This document shows positions 9,583 through 24,500 of a stretch of 39,555 bases of DNA, one piece after another (position 1 is the first letter of the stretch; each line of letters begins with the position of its first letter). This DNA is from Synechococcus sp. SB0662_bin_14 (GTDB lineage Bacteria; Cyanobacteriota; Cyanobacteriia; PCC-6307; Cyanobiaceae), in the NCBI GenBank assembly GCA_009840445.1, contig VXNS01000006.1, forward strand, positions 1 to 39,555. The letters are read 5' to 3'. The translations under genes and the position numbers were made by a program. The notes beneath the pieces were generated by a model that saw only the letters and a list, made by a program, of their open reading frames with translations, was not told the origin of the DNA and ran no database searches.

Positions 9583-10374
9583 TTGGCACATCCAACGGCA
9601 TGGACAGTGGCTCAACTGACAGACCCCCACCTGCTGGCCGGCCCTGGGGGACGTTATCGCGGCGTCAACAGTCATGTCCGGTTCCAGACCTGTCTTCACG
9701 CTGTCTGCAGCGCGGATCCCGACCTTATCCTGTTGACGGGTGACCTGGGCCAGGATGAAACCTGGGCAGCCTACGGGTTGCTTCGGGATCAGTTGGCCAC
9801 CTGTGACAGCCCTGCCCTGGTCATGGCTGGAAATCATGATCAACCCCAGTTGCTGAGAAGTTGCCTGGCTCGACACGCCTCGGTTGCGCCCTGTGGGGTG
9901 GCCGTGGGCAACTGGCTGGTGATCGGCCTGGATTCCCACGTGGCCGGTTGCATGGGTGGCCGTCTCTCCACTGTGCAACTGGACTGGCTTGTGGGCACTC
10001 TCCGCGCCCATCCAGGCCCCTGCCTGGTGGCCCTTCACCATCCACCCACCGCCATTGGTTCCCCGCGCATGGATCCCATCGCCCTGGAGGCACCTGAGCG
10101 TTTCCTGAGCCTTCTACAAAGCTTCCCCCAGGTGAAGGGGGTGGTGTTCGGCCATGTGCATCAAGCTTGGCGGCAGCAGGCCCCCCTGCCGCTGATGGCC
10201 TGTCCATCCACGGCAATGCAGATTGCGCCAACCCAGCCCAGTGCCTATCCCGACGCCCCGGGCTGGCGCCTTCTGCGGTTGGAGGCCGACGGCCGGCTGC
10301 ACACCCAGGTGATGCGGATCGTCCACGGGCAAGTCACCCCTGAGGAGCCCCTGACCCAGGGTGTACCCGGCTAG
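9583..10374 (+). CDS. CpdA-like metallophosphoesterase (putative cyclic-nucleotide phosphodiesterase)
   Basis: Calcineurin-like dimetal phosphoesterase of 263 residues in the CpdA/Icc group, whose founding member hydrolyses 3',5'-cAMP. All metal-binding motifs are present: QLTDPHL (Asp14, His16), TGDLGQD (Asp54), AGNHD (Asn84, His85), ALHHPP (His152-His153) and FGHVHQ (His191, His193). The start at TTG 9583 keeps eight residues before the first strand; GTG at 9607 is the main alternative. It is divergent from rimP. The next gene starts 3 bases after its stop, so the two are probably co-transcribed. The substrate is unproven; other phosphodiesters are possible. Confidence 0.85.
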   Translation: MAHPTAWTVAQLTDPHLLAGPGGRYRGVNSHVRFQTCLHAVCSADPDLILLTGDLGQDETWAAYGLLRDQLATCDSPALVMAGNHDQPQLLRSCLARHASVAPCGVAVGNWLVIGLDSHVAGCMGGRLSTVQLDWLVGTLRAHPGPCLVALHHPPTAIGSPRMDPIALEAPERFLSLLQSFPQVKGVVFGHVHQAWRQQAPLPLMACPSTAMQIAPTQPSAYPDAPGWRLLRLEADGRLHTQVMRIVHGQVTPEEPLTQGVPG

Positions 10375-11655
<1,281 letters not shown>

Positions 11656-11707
11656 GGCGGAGGAGACACCACTGCCCTGCTAACATCTTCCCGTCTGTCC
11701 GTGGAGA

Positions 11708-12430
11708 ATGAGCGACCTGGAGAGCCGTGTCAAGCAGGCTGTGGCCGAGGCAGCAGTGGAGCAGGTCCGGAGCGGCATGGTGCTGGGCCTGGGATCGGGA
11801 TCAACCGCTGCTCTCATGATTCAAACCTTGGGGAAGCGGTTGAGCCAAGGTCAACTTGACAACATCACGGCGGTGCCCACCTCCTTCCAAAGCCAGGTTT
11901 TGGCCAGCAGGCTGGGCATTCCCCTGGTGGATCTCAACCATGTGGAGGTGGTCGATTTGGCCATCGATGGCGCCGATGAGGTGGATCCCGGGTTCCAGTT
12001 GATCAAAGGAGGGGGCGCCTGCCACGTGCAGGAAAAACTGGTGGCCTCGGCGGCGCGCCGCTTCGTGGTGGTGGTGGATGCCAGCAAGCTGGTGGACCGC
12101 CTGAATCTGGACTTTCTCCTGCCGGTGGAGGTGCTCCCTGGTGCTTGGGCCCTGGTGAGTCGCCGTCTTCGGGCCATGGGGGCCGAGTGTGAGTTGCGGA
12201 TCGCACAACGGAAGGCCGGGCCGGTGGTGACCGATCAAGGCAATCTGGTGCTGGATGCCCGCTTCCCGGGGGGCATTGGTGATGGCGCAGAGTTGGAGCG
12301 TCAACTCAACTCAATTCCTGGCGTGGTGGAAAACGGCCTGTTTGTCAACCTGGTGGACCAAGTGCTCGTGGGAGAGGCGACGGAACAAGGCATTCATGTG
12401 CGGACGCTGGTGCCCCCTGGTTGCCCCTGA
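11708..12430 (+). CDS. rpiA: Ribose-5-phosphate isomerase A
   Basis: Interconverts ribose 5-phosphate and ribulose 5-phosphate in the Calvin cycle and pentose phosphate pathway, so it acts in the same pathway as the transketolase encoded later in the window. The 240 residues show the RpiA blocks [12 protein letters not shown] (phosphate binding), [10 protein letters not shown] and [16 protein letters not shown], with [12 protein letters not shown] and the C-terminal GVVENGLFV. The gene starts 52 bases after the protease. Its last 37 bases overlap the 3' end of hisD, which runs the other way. Confidence 0.96.
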   Translation: MSDLESRVKQAVAEAAVEQVRSGMVLGLGSGSTAALMIQTLGKRLSQGQLDNITAVPTSFQSQVLASRLGIPLVDLNHVEVVDLAIDGADEVDPGFQLIKGGGACHVQEKLVASAARRFVVVVDASKLVDRLNLDFLLPVEVLPGAWALVSRRLRAMGAECELRIAQRKAGPVVTDQGNLVLDARFPGGIGDGAELERQLNSIPGVVENGLFVNLVDQVLVGEATEQGIHVRTLVPPGCP

Positions 12431-13770
12431 TTCTTGCTTCCCGCCCATTCTTTTTGAGTCTTGAGCCGCCGCCGCACGGATTCCCCATGACTGTGGAGAC
12501 CCTCGCTGGCCGCCATGGCCATCACGTGTTGACCCGTGGCCTCCAGTGCCCCATGGGTGTAGCGGATCAGGCTCATGTTGGTCATGAAGGCTTCCACACC
12601 AAGGGCGCCGGCAAAGCGGGCCGTGCCGCTCGTGGGTAACGTGTGGTTGGGACCGGCCAGGTAGTCCCCAACCGCCTCGGGCGTCTCGGGGCCGATGAAG
12701 ACGGCTCCGGCATGGCGGATGCGGGGCAGCAGTTCATCTGGCTGGGCCACCAGGAGTTCCAGGTGTTCCGGCGCAAATTCGTTGGCCAAATCAACGGCCT
12801 CCGCCAAGGTGGCCACCTTGGCGGCCAGACCCCAATCTTGTAGGGATCGGGCGCTGGTGGATGGCTTGGGGTGCTCGTCCAGTTGCTGGGCTAGACAGGA
12901 GGGGAGACGGGACAGCAGATGGTCGCTGGTGGTGAGAACAATGGCGGCAGCCAGGGGATCGTGCTCGGCCTGTGCCAATAGATCAGCCGCCACCAACTCC
13001 GGGGATGCCGTCTCGTCGGCAATTACCAGCACTTCACTGGGGCCAGCCAAGGCATCAATGGCCACCGTGCCGTACACCGCCTTCTTGGCCATGGTCACGT
13101 AGACGTTCCCAGGTCCCGTGATCACGTCCACGGCAGGGACGGTCTCCGTGCCATAGGCCAGGGCAGCAATGGCCTGGGCTCCTCCGATCCGGTAGATCTG
13201 GTCCACACCCGCCAGGGCTGCGGCCGCCAACACCACCGGATTGACCGAACCGTCCTTGGAGGGCGGAGTCACCATCACCACCTGCTCCACCCCAGCCACC
13301 TTGGCGGGGACAGCGTTCATCAAGACGGTGCTGGGATAGGCGGCTCGGCCGCCGGGAATGTAGAGGCCCGCCCGGGCCATGGGCCGCCACCGGCGTTGCA
13401 GCCGTTCTCCGTAGGGGCCGGTCATGTCAATGTCCGGGGGGCGCTGTTGGCGGTGGAACGCCTCAATGCGGCTGTGGGCGGCTTCCAGCGCCAGTCGCAA
13501 CTCCGCTGGCAAGCTGGCCAAGGCCCGCACACCGGCCTCCGGGGCCACCAGCAACTCCTGGGCGGCAAAGCGCTGCCCGTCAAAACGGGCTGTAAAGTCC
13601 AGAAGGGCGGCATCTCCCTGTTCCCGCACGGCAGCAAGGATTGTCTCCACTTGCCGGGCGTGTTGCTGGTTGTTGTGGAGGCGCGCTGCAATCTGCCGCA
13701 GACGGGCCCGGGCATCTTGGGCCGTCTGCAGAATCGACAGACCGGGCAATGCCGTTATTGCGGCACCCAT
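12394..13770 (-). CDS. hisD: Histidinol dehydrogenase
   Basis: Zinc enzyme for the last two steps of histidine synthesis (histidinol to histidine, NAD+-dependent). The start at ATG 13770 gives 458 residues, close to the family norm of about 430-440; the open frame continuing to 14154 only reads antisense to rpsT and is discarded. Family blocks are [20 protein letters not shown] split around residues 200-220, [47 protein letters not shown] and [14 protein letters not shown]. It is divergent from rpsT and convergent with rpiA, overlapping it tail to tail by 37 bases. The last 20 or so residues (Lys/Gly/Gln-rich) are an extension within that overlap. Confidence 0.95.
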   Translation of the reverse strand: MGAAITALPGLSILQTAQDARARLRQIAARLHNNQQHARQVETILAAVREQGDAALLDFTARFDGQRFAAQELLVAPEAGVRALASLPAELRLALEAAHSRIEAFHRQQRPPDIDMTGPYGERLQRRWRPMARAGLYIPGGRAAYPSTVLMNAVPAKVAGVEQVVMVTPPSKDGSVNPVVLAAAALAGVDQIYRIGGAQAIAALAYGTETVPAVDVITGPGNVYVTMAKKAVYGTVAIDALAGPSEVLVIADETASPELVAADLLAQAEHDPLAAAIVLTTSDHLLSRLPSCLAQQLDEHPKPSTSARSLQDWGLAAKVATLAEAVDLANEFAPEHLELLVAQPDELLPRIRHAGAVFIGPETPEAVGDYLAGPNHTLPTSGTARFAGALGVEAFMTNMSLIRYTHGALEATGQHVMAMAASEGLHSHGESVRRRLKTQKEWAGSKNQGQPGGTSVRT

Positions 13771-13788
13771 TGCAGAGGCGATGGCTGA

Positions 13789-15019
<1,231 letters not shown>

Positions 15020-15291
15020 TGCTGGCCCCAAACACCATGACCCACTATAGACTAGGCTTTCGGATAGGACTTGGTGATGCCCTGTGGCAAACCGAGTCGG
15101 AATTACCCCCCACAAAAGGCATTTGTCCAAGGTTGAGGAACTTCACCACAGGTCTTGAGCGGCTCAGCAGGGTCGAGCGTCATCCCCTCTGAAGGACTGT
15201 CTGCCTCTTGCTGTTGCCGTGCATGAAGCCCTCTCCCGATCAACTTCCCACCCAACCGTCTTTGTCATTTCTTCAACAGGGACACCACCCT
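15020..15291 (+). promoter_or_regulatory. Leader and probable promoter region of rpoB-rpoC1-rpoC2
   Basis: This 272-base gap separates the TatD gene from rpoB and is by far the longest gap in the rpsT-rlmN run, so a promoter for the polymerase genes is expected here. A TATAGA hexamer at 15046-15051 resembles a -10 box, but I find no good -35 partner. An in-frame ATG-containing extension of rpoB can be read from 15208, but its sequence is not RpoB-like. Confidence 0.35.
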
Positions 15292-18579
<3,288 letters not shown>

Positions 18580-18665
18580 CCCCCACACGGTGACCGGAAG
18601 GCGCTGCTGCCTCCCTGAACCACTCTTCTCCCCTCCTCTTCCTCTGACCCTGACTCTTAAAGGCC

Positions 18666-21506
18666 ATGTCCACCAGCAACATCCGCTCCGAAAACCACTT
18701 TGACTACGTCAGGATTACCCTGGCCTCTCCGGAACGGATCCGTTCCTGGGGGCAACGCACCCTGCCCAACGGCCATGTGGTTGGTGAAGTCACAAAACCG
18801 GAAACCATTAACTACCGTACATTGAAGCCGGAAATGGACGGTCTTTTCTGCGAAAAAATCTTTGGTCCTGCTAAGGACTGGGAATGCCATTGTGGCAAAT
18901 ACAAGCGGGTGCGCCACCGGGGAATCGTTTGCGAGCGCTGTGGCGTTGAGGTGACTGAAAACCGGGTGCGGCGCCATCGCATGGGTTATATCAAGCTAGC
19001 GGCACCTGTATCCCATGTATGGTATTTGAAAGGGATTCCAAGTTACGTGGCGATTATTTTAGATATGCCATTGCGAGATGTGGAGCAAATTGTCTATTTC
19101 AATTGCTATGTTGTTTTAACAAAAAATCAACAATATAATAAAATGATTGATCAATTTTTCAACATGGCCACCTATTCTATTACCTTGGGTGAATTGCCGA
19201 GCTCTGATGTAACCGTTAATCTTGATGTCAGAAGTAATAGCTCTTCCACTGCAAAAATTAATGCAGATAAATTAGTCTTCAATGCAACTAACTGGAATGT
19301 GCCACAAAAAGTAGAAATCATGGGAAATAACAATAAAGATAAGCAGCGCGATTTTACTGTAAGTTACTCAATCTCTAGTCAAGATAATAGATATAGAAGC
19401 GAATATGCTTTAGTCAATGAAGTCAGTATTAACGCAACTGATGAAGATGTTAAGAATGTTGTGATTACTCCTGGTGTGACTCCGACTGAGCCAGGAACAT
19501 ACAACATCAGACTGAGTGCTGTCCCTGTCGCTGATGTTCAAGTTACTGCTATCCCCATCATCGATGGAGAGTCACGCTATCCGATTGGCAAAAAAAATCT
19601 AAATCTGACAGGTGAAAATCTTAGCACAAAAACAAACAAAGAACTCAAGAATCTTTGTAAACAGTATGGCCTAAAAGGATCCGGGACGAAAGCCGAACTT
19701 TGTCAAAGACTTGAACAAGTTAACGGAACAGGCCAATTCGTGGAGGATCAGCCACCGACACTGGAGGGATCTGATCTAGTCGTCAATCCCCAGACACTGG
19801 TCTTTACGCCTGACAATTGGGACAGCCCTCAAAAGGTCGTTATTAAAAATATCAACAAGAACGATCACCAAGCTCATGTGGATATTGGTTATTCTATTGT
19901 TAGTAATAATGTCCAATACAATGGTAAGGTAAACATCGAAACCAATGAAGATGACAGCATTGAAGCAATGATTATTTCATTGGAAAATAATAAAACACCA
20001 GTTACGCTTATGGATTCAGAGAAATATAAACTAGAATACAAGCAACTTCTGACCGAAGATGAATGGCTTGAAATTGAGGATTTTATTTACACAGTAGAAT
20101 TTGATATTGACCAGGAACCAGAAGTTGACATCGGAGCTGAAGCGTTAAAACAGCTCTTGAAGGATTTGGACTTACAAGCTATTGCAGAAGAAATTCGTGA
20201 AGACGTGATAAAGAGTAAAGGTCAAAAGAGAGCTAGACTAATTAAACGCTTGAGGGTAATTGATAACTTTATCGCTACCAAATCCCGACCAGAGTGGATG
20301 ATTCTGGATAACTTACCGGTGATTCCACCAGACCTGCGTCCAATGGTGCAGTTGGATGGTGGACGTTTCGCTACCAGTGATCTGAATGACCTTTATCGAC
20401 GTGTAATTAATCGCAATAATCGCCTGGCTAGATTACAGGAAATCCTTGCCCCTGAGATCATTATCCGAAATGAAAAGCGGATGCTTCAGGAAGCCGTCGA
20501 TGCCTTGATTGACAATGGACGACGGGGCCGTGTGGTTGTGGGCGCTAATAATCGTGCCTTCAAGTCTCTCAGTGATATTATTGAAGGCAAGCAAGGCCGC
20601 TTTCGTCAGAATCTTTTAGGGAAGCGAGTTGATTACTCTGGACGTTCCGTGATTGTGGTGGGTCCTAGTCTCAAGATCCATCAATGTGGTTTGCCCAAAG
20701 AGATGGCCATTGAGCTATTTCAGCCTTTTGTGATTCATCGCTTAATTCGACAAAATATTGTCAATAACATTAAATCAGCTAAGAAAATGATTCAACGAAA
20801 CGATGATGAGGTGATGCTTGTTCTTCAGGAAGTGATTGATGGACATCCCATTTTATTAAACCGCGCTCCCACTCTACACCGTTTAGGTATCCAGGCTTTT
20901 GAGCCCAAGCTGGTGGATGGGCGTGCGATTCAACTGCACCCTCTGGTTTGCCCGGCCTACAATGCGGACTTCGACGGAGATCAAATGGCCGTCCACGTGC
21001 CTCTGGCTCTGGAGGCTCAAGCTGAAGCCCGACTGTTAATGCTGGCCAGCAACAACGTGCTTTCCCCTGCCACAGGTACCCCCATCATCACCCCATCCCA
21101 GGACATGGTTCTGGGTGCATACTACCTGACCGCCGAGTCTCCTGACGCCACCAAAAAACCACCCTACGGCAGCCATCGCCACACCTATGCCTCCTTGGCA
21201 GACGTGAGCAACGCCTATGGCCAAGGACTCCTTAACCTGCATGATTGGGTGTGGGTCCGTTTCCATGGGGACGTGGACAATCCTGACGAAGCGGATCGTC
21301 CTCGCCGTGTGGAGAAATTTAAGGACGGCACCCGACTTGAGCACTGGAAGTTTCGCTATGACCGTTTGGACAGTGGCGGCCGCCTGTTCAGTCGCATGGT
21401 CTTGACCACAGTGGGGCGTGTTGTTTTGAACTACGCTATTAATACGGTGATCAGTGCCCATGACGTCAAACCTCAACCACCTGATTCCGCCTTCACTGCC
21501 GCTTAA
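18666..21506 (+). CDS. rpoC1: RNA polymerase subunit gamma (RpoC1) with a ~300-residue SAP/beta-sandwich insert
   Basis: N-terminal half of beta-prime, separate in cyanobacteria. It has 946 residues, against about 630 usually. Conserved parts are intact: zinc ribbon Cys74, Cys76, Cys89, Cys92; the block [15 protein letters not shown] up to residue 151; [15 protein letters not shown] from about 459; [19 protein letters not shown]; and the catalytic NADFDGDQ at about 766-773 with three Mg-binding Asp. Residues 152-452 replace a stretch of only a few residues in normal RpoC1 and carry two beta-sandwich repeats and a SAP motif. Removing the insert gives about 645 residues, the expected size. The start ATG is preceded by AAAGG. 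The insert and the next 900 bases are unusually AT-rich. Confidence 0.96.
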   Translation: MSTSNIRSENHFDYVRITLASPERIRSWGQRTLPNGHVVGEVTKPETINYRTLKPEMDGLFCEKIFGPAKDWECHCGKYKRVRHRGIVCERCGVEVTENRVRRHRMGYIKLAAPVSHVWYLKGIPSYVAIILDMPLRDVEQIVYFNCYVVLTKNQQYNKMIDQFFNMATYSITLGELPSSDVTVNLDVRSNSSSTAKINADKLVFNATNWNVPQKVEIMGNNNKDKQRDFTVSYSISSQDNRYRSEYALVNEVSINATDEDVKNVVITPGVTPTEPGTYNIRLSAVPVADVQVTAIPIIDGESRYPIGKKNLNLTGENLSTKTNKELKNLCKQYGLKGSGTKAELCQRLEQVNGTGQFVEDQPPTLEGSDLVVNPQTLVFTPDNWDSPQKVVIKNINKNDHQAHVDIGYSIVSNNVQYNGKVNIETNEDDSIEAMIISLENNKTPVTLMDSEKYKLEYKQLLTEDEWLEIEDFIYTVEFDIDQEPEVDIGAEALKQLLKDLDLQAIAEEIREDVIKSKGQKRARLIKRLRVIDNFIATKSRPEWMILDNLPVIPPDLRPMVQLDGGRFATSDLNDLYRRVINRNNRLARLQEILAPEIIIRNEKRMLQEAVDALIDNGRRGRVVVGANNRAFKSLSDIIEGKQGRFRQNLLGKRVDYSGRSVIVVGPSLKIHQCGLPKEMAIELFQPFVIHRLIRQNIVNNIKSAKKMIQRNDDEVMLVLQEVIDGHPILLNRAPTLHRLGIQAFEPKLVDGRAIQLHPLVCPAYNADFDGDQMAVHVPLALEAQAEARLLMLASNNVLSPATGTPIITPSQDMVLGAYYLTAESPDATKKPPYGSHRHTYASLADVSNAYGQGLLNLHDWVWVRFHGDVDNPDEADRPRRVEKFKDGTRLEHWKFRYDRLDSGGRLFSRMVLTTVGRVVLNYAINTVISAHDVKPQPPDSAFTAA
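19119..20021 (+). other. In-frame insert in rpoC1: two adhesin-like beta-sandwich repeats around a SAP motif
   Basis: This encodes residues 152-452. Repeat 1 contains [10 protein letters not shown] then [17 protein letters not shown]; repeat 2 contains [20 protein letters not shown] then [18 protein letters not shown]. The pattern (TYxVxLxxxPxxDVxV, then LxFxxxNWxxPQxV) is that of Calx-beta-like repeats in large bacterial surface proteins. The SAP motif with linkers sits inside repeat 2, between its two halves. The flanking RpoC1 blocks join cleanly with no frameshift. There are no intein-type splice residues. Base composition is clearly AT-rich. Confidence 0.8.
19617..19715 (+). other. SAP DNA-binding motif in RpoC1
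   Basis: Residues 318-350 read [18 protein letters not shown] followed by [14 protein letters not shown]. This matches the helix-turn-helix SAP pattern, with hydrophobic residues in helix 1, the Gly-Leu turn, and xxGTKAELxxRL in helix 2. SAP motifs bind DNA in eukaryotic and bacterial proteins. It most resembles the SAP units of RpoC2 in this window. Confidence 0.75.
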
Positions 21507-21572
21507 CGCTCCATCCTTCCACCACCCATCCACCTCCATTCTTCCTGTTCCTCACGTCTCCCTCTACCACCC

Positions 21573-24500
21573 ATGACTCTTAGCAACTCTCAGTCCACGA
21601 CTTCTTTGGCCAGTTCAACGACTGCTATGTTGAGTTCGTCGACCCCACTGACACAAAAAGGAGCCCACGAGAGGAAGTCTCGCCTTGTCTTTCGTAACCG
21701 GGTTATTGACAAGAAGGGGCTACGCAATCTCATTGCTTGGGCGTACAAGGAGTTTGGTACTTCGGCCACAACGGCTATTGCTGACGAGTTGAAGGACTTG
21801 GGATTTCACTATGCGACTCAAGCGGCTGTTTCCATCTCCGTAGATGATCTGAGAATCCCTGAAGAGAAGAAAGAGCTTCTCAACGAAGCTGAGGAGGAGA
21901 TTACCCGTACAGAAGAGCGTTATCGACTGGGGGAAATTACAGAAGTGGAGCGGCATACAAAAGTAATTGATACGTGGACAGAAACAAATGAGCGTCTTGT
22001 TGAAGCTGTCAAGAAAACGTTTACGCAACATGATCCCCTTAACTCTGTCTGGATGATGGCCAACTCTGGCGCCAGGGGCAATATGTCCCAGGTGCGGCAG
22101 TTGGTGGGAATGCGTGGACTGATGGCGAATCCTCAAGGAGAGATTATTGATCTGCCGATTCGGACAAACTTTCGTGAAGGTCTGACAGTCACAGAATACG
22201 TTATCTCTTCCTATGGGGCGCGTAAAGGTCTGGTGGATACAGCTCTACGTACGGCTGACTCCGGCTACCTGACCCGCCGCTTGGTGGATGTTGCTCAGGA
22301 CATGATTGTCCGTGATGAAGATTGTGGTACTCAGCGAGGTATCATTATCAATGCTGATGAAAAAGGACATTATCAAAGCAAATTAGTGGGACGCTTGACA
22401 TCTGAAGATATTAAACAATTAGTTAAAGTAACGCACGTGATAATCCTTGGCGGTACGTTGCACTTCTGTAGTGATAAAGCGGTTTTGAAGCGCTTTGACA
22501 AGGGTGTTTTGGTGCGGCCAGGGGACGAGTTGCAGGGAGAACTGAAGAGTTCATCACTGGCTCTCGTACAAGCTGTCAAAACTCGGGAAGGATCCGCATT
22601 GCTTGTAAGCGAGCTTCCTCAAAAAACGTGGAAAATTGAACCTGGGACTTCCCTTAAGATTGCTGATGGCACTTGGGTTGAGGCGGAAACCATGCTGACT
22701 GAAAAAATCGTTAGCCCTAATAAAGGCCTTGTCGTTGTGAGTGAGAACAACGGAATCTCATATGTTAGTTTACTTGAGGGCTCTTTACATGTTTGTGAAG
22801 ACAAAAAAACCTTAAAACGATTTGAAAATGGTTCATTAGCTAAACCAAAAGATACTCCGATGAAAAATATAGTAGTGAATCGATACACATACGTACAAGC
22901 TATTGTATCTGATCAAGATAGTGCTTTGTTTCTTAGCGAATTTGCCTCTCAAAATGATTACACTATCAATACAAATACTCTTCTTGTTAAAAAAAATCAG
23001 TGGGTTGAGCGCGACACTAAACTTTCTAATGATGTATTTAGTATAATCACAGGACTTGTTAGTACCTATCCAATTAAAAAAGAGAAAGAAGAACTTCTAT
23101 GGCCTCGCAACACAGAAATTAGTTTGGAGATCAGTAAGCAGCTTGAAAAACGTCAGGTCAAAGCAGTGAAGGTCCGCTCGCCCCTCACCTGCGAGACGCC
23201 AAAATCCGTCTGCCGCCGTTGCTATGGCTGGGCTTTGGCCCACAACAAGCTGGTTGATCTGGGGGAAGCTGTAGGCATTGTGGCTGCCCAGTCCATTGGT
23301 GAGCCTGGTACCCAACTGACCATGCGTACCTTCCATACCGGTGGCGTGAGCACGGCGGAAACAGGTACTGTACGCTCTACCTTGGCGGGTATCGTCAGCC
23401 TTGGTGACCAGGCTCGGGTACGCCCCTACCGCACGTCCCATGGCGTTAATGCTTACATTGCGGAGACAGATTTCCCGTTGACCGTCAAATCTGCCTCCGG
23501 AGAAAAGCAAGCTGTTTCTATTACTTCCGGCTCTGTTTTGTTTGCCGAAAACGGCAGCGCCGTCAAGCGTGACGATGTGCTGGGTCAGATTGCAGGTGGC
23601 AACGTGAAGAAGAGTGTTGAGAAAGCAACTAAGGATGTCATCTGTGACTTGGCTGGCCAGGTCAAGTACGACAAGGAGATTCAACCCCGAGAAGCCACGG
23701 ATCGCCAAGGCAACGTTACCGTCAAGGCACAGAGGCTAGGTCAGCTCTGGGTACTTAGTGGGGATGTTTATAATCTACCTCCCAACGCCGAGCCAGTCGT
23801 TGAGGCTGGTTGTGCAGTGAAAGCTGGGGATGTGCTTGCAGAAAGTTGCTTGCGTAGCGAGTATGGTGGTGATGTGCGCTTGCGGGATGCCACAGGTGAT
23901 TCACGTGAAGTCCAGATTGTTACAGCTAAACTCACCATCAAGGATCTCAAGCTAGTCCATGAAAGTAGTCATGTTGGCGAGCTATGGAACTTGGAAACTG
24001 AAGACGGTTTAAGCTATCGCCTACATACTAATCCAGGTAGTAAAATTAGCCACGGTGAGGTTATTGCTGAACTGAGCGATGAGCGCTTCAGAACCCAAAG
24101 CGGCGGCCTGGTAAAATTCAGCCCAGGTTTGAGCATCAAAAAAGCCCGTTCGGCAAAGCATGGCTTTGAGTTATCTCATGGGGGAACTTTATTGTGGATT
24201 CCTCAAGAAACCCATGAAATTAACAAAGATATTTCTTTATTAATGGTTAAAAATTATCAAAGAATTGAAGCTGGAACTGAAGTGGTTAAAGATATCTTTA
24301 GTCAAATCTCAGGAATTGTAACTGTTGTTCAAAAGAATGATATTTTAAGGGAAATCACTGTACGCAATGGCAGTGTGCATTACTGTGATGTAAATAATTC
24401 TAATCACCGAGAAGCTCTTGAGCGCTTCTCGGAAGAGGGTATGCTTGTTAACCCTGGAGATGTACTGATCGAAGATGAGCTGATTGCTGAGAACATCTAC

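Noticed and set aside
15208-15291. Upstream extension of rpoB
   Set aside because: The 28 extra residues are unlike any RpoB N-terminus; the conserved start is [11 protein letters not shown] at 15292.
19119-20021. Intein or intron in rpoC1
   Set aside because: No Cys/Ser at the first position, no His-Asn followed by Cys/Ser/Thr at the end, no homing-endonuclease motif, and the segment is fully in frame, so neither protein nor RNA splicing is indicated.
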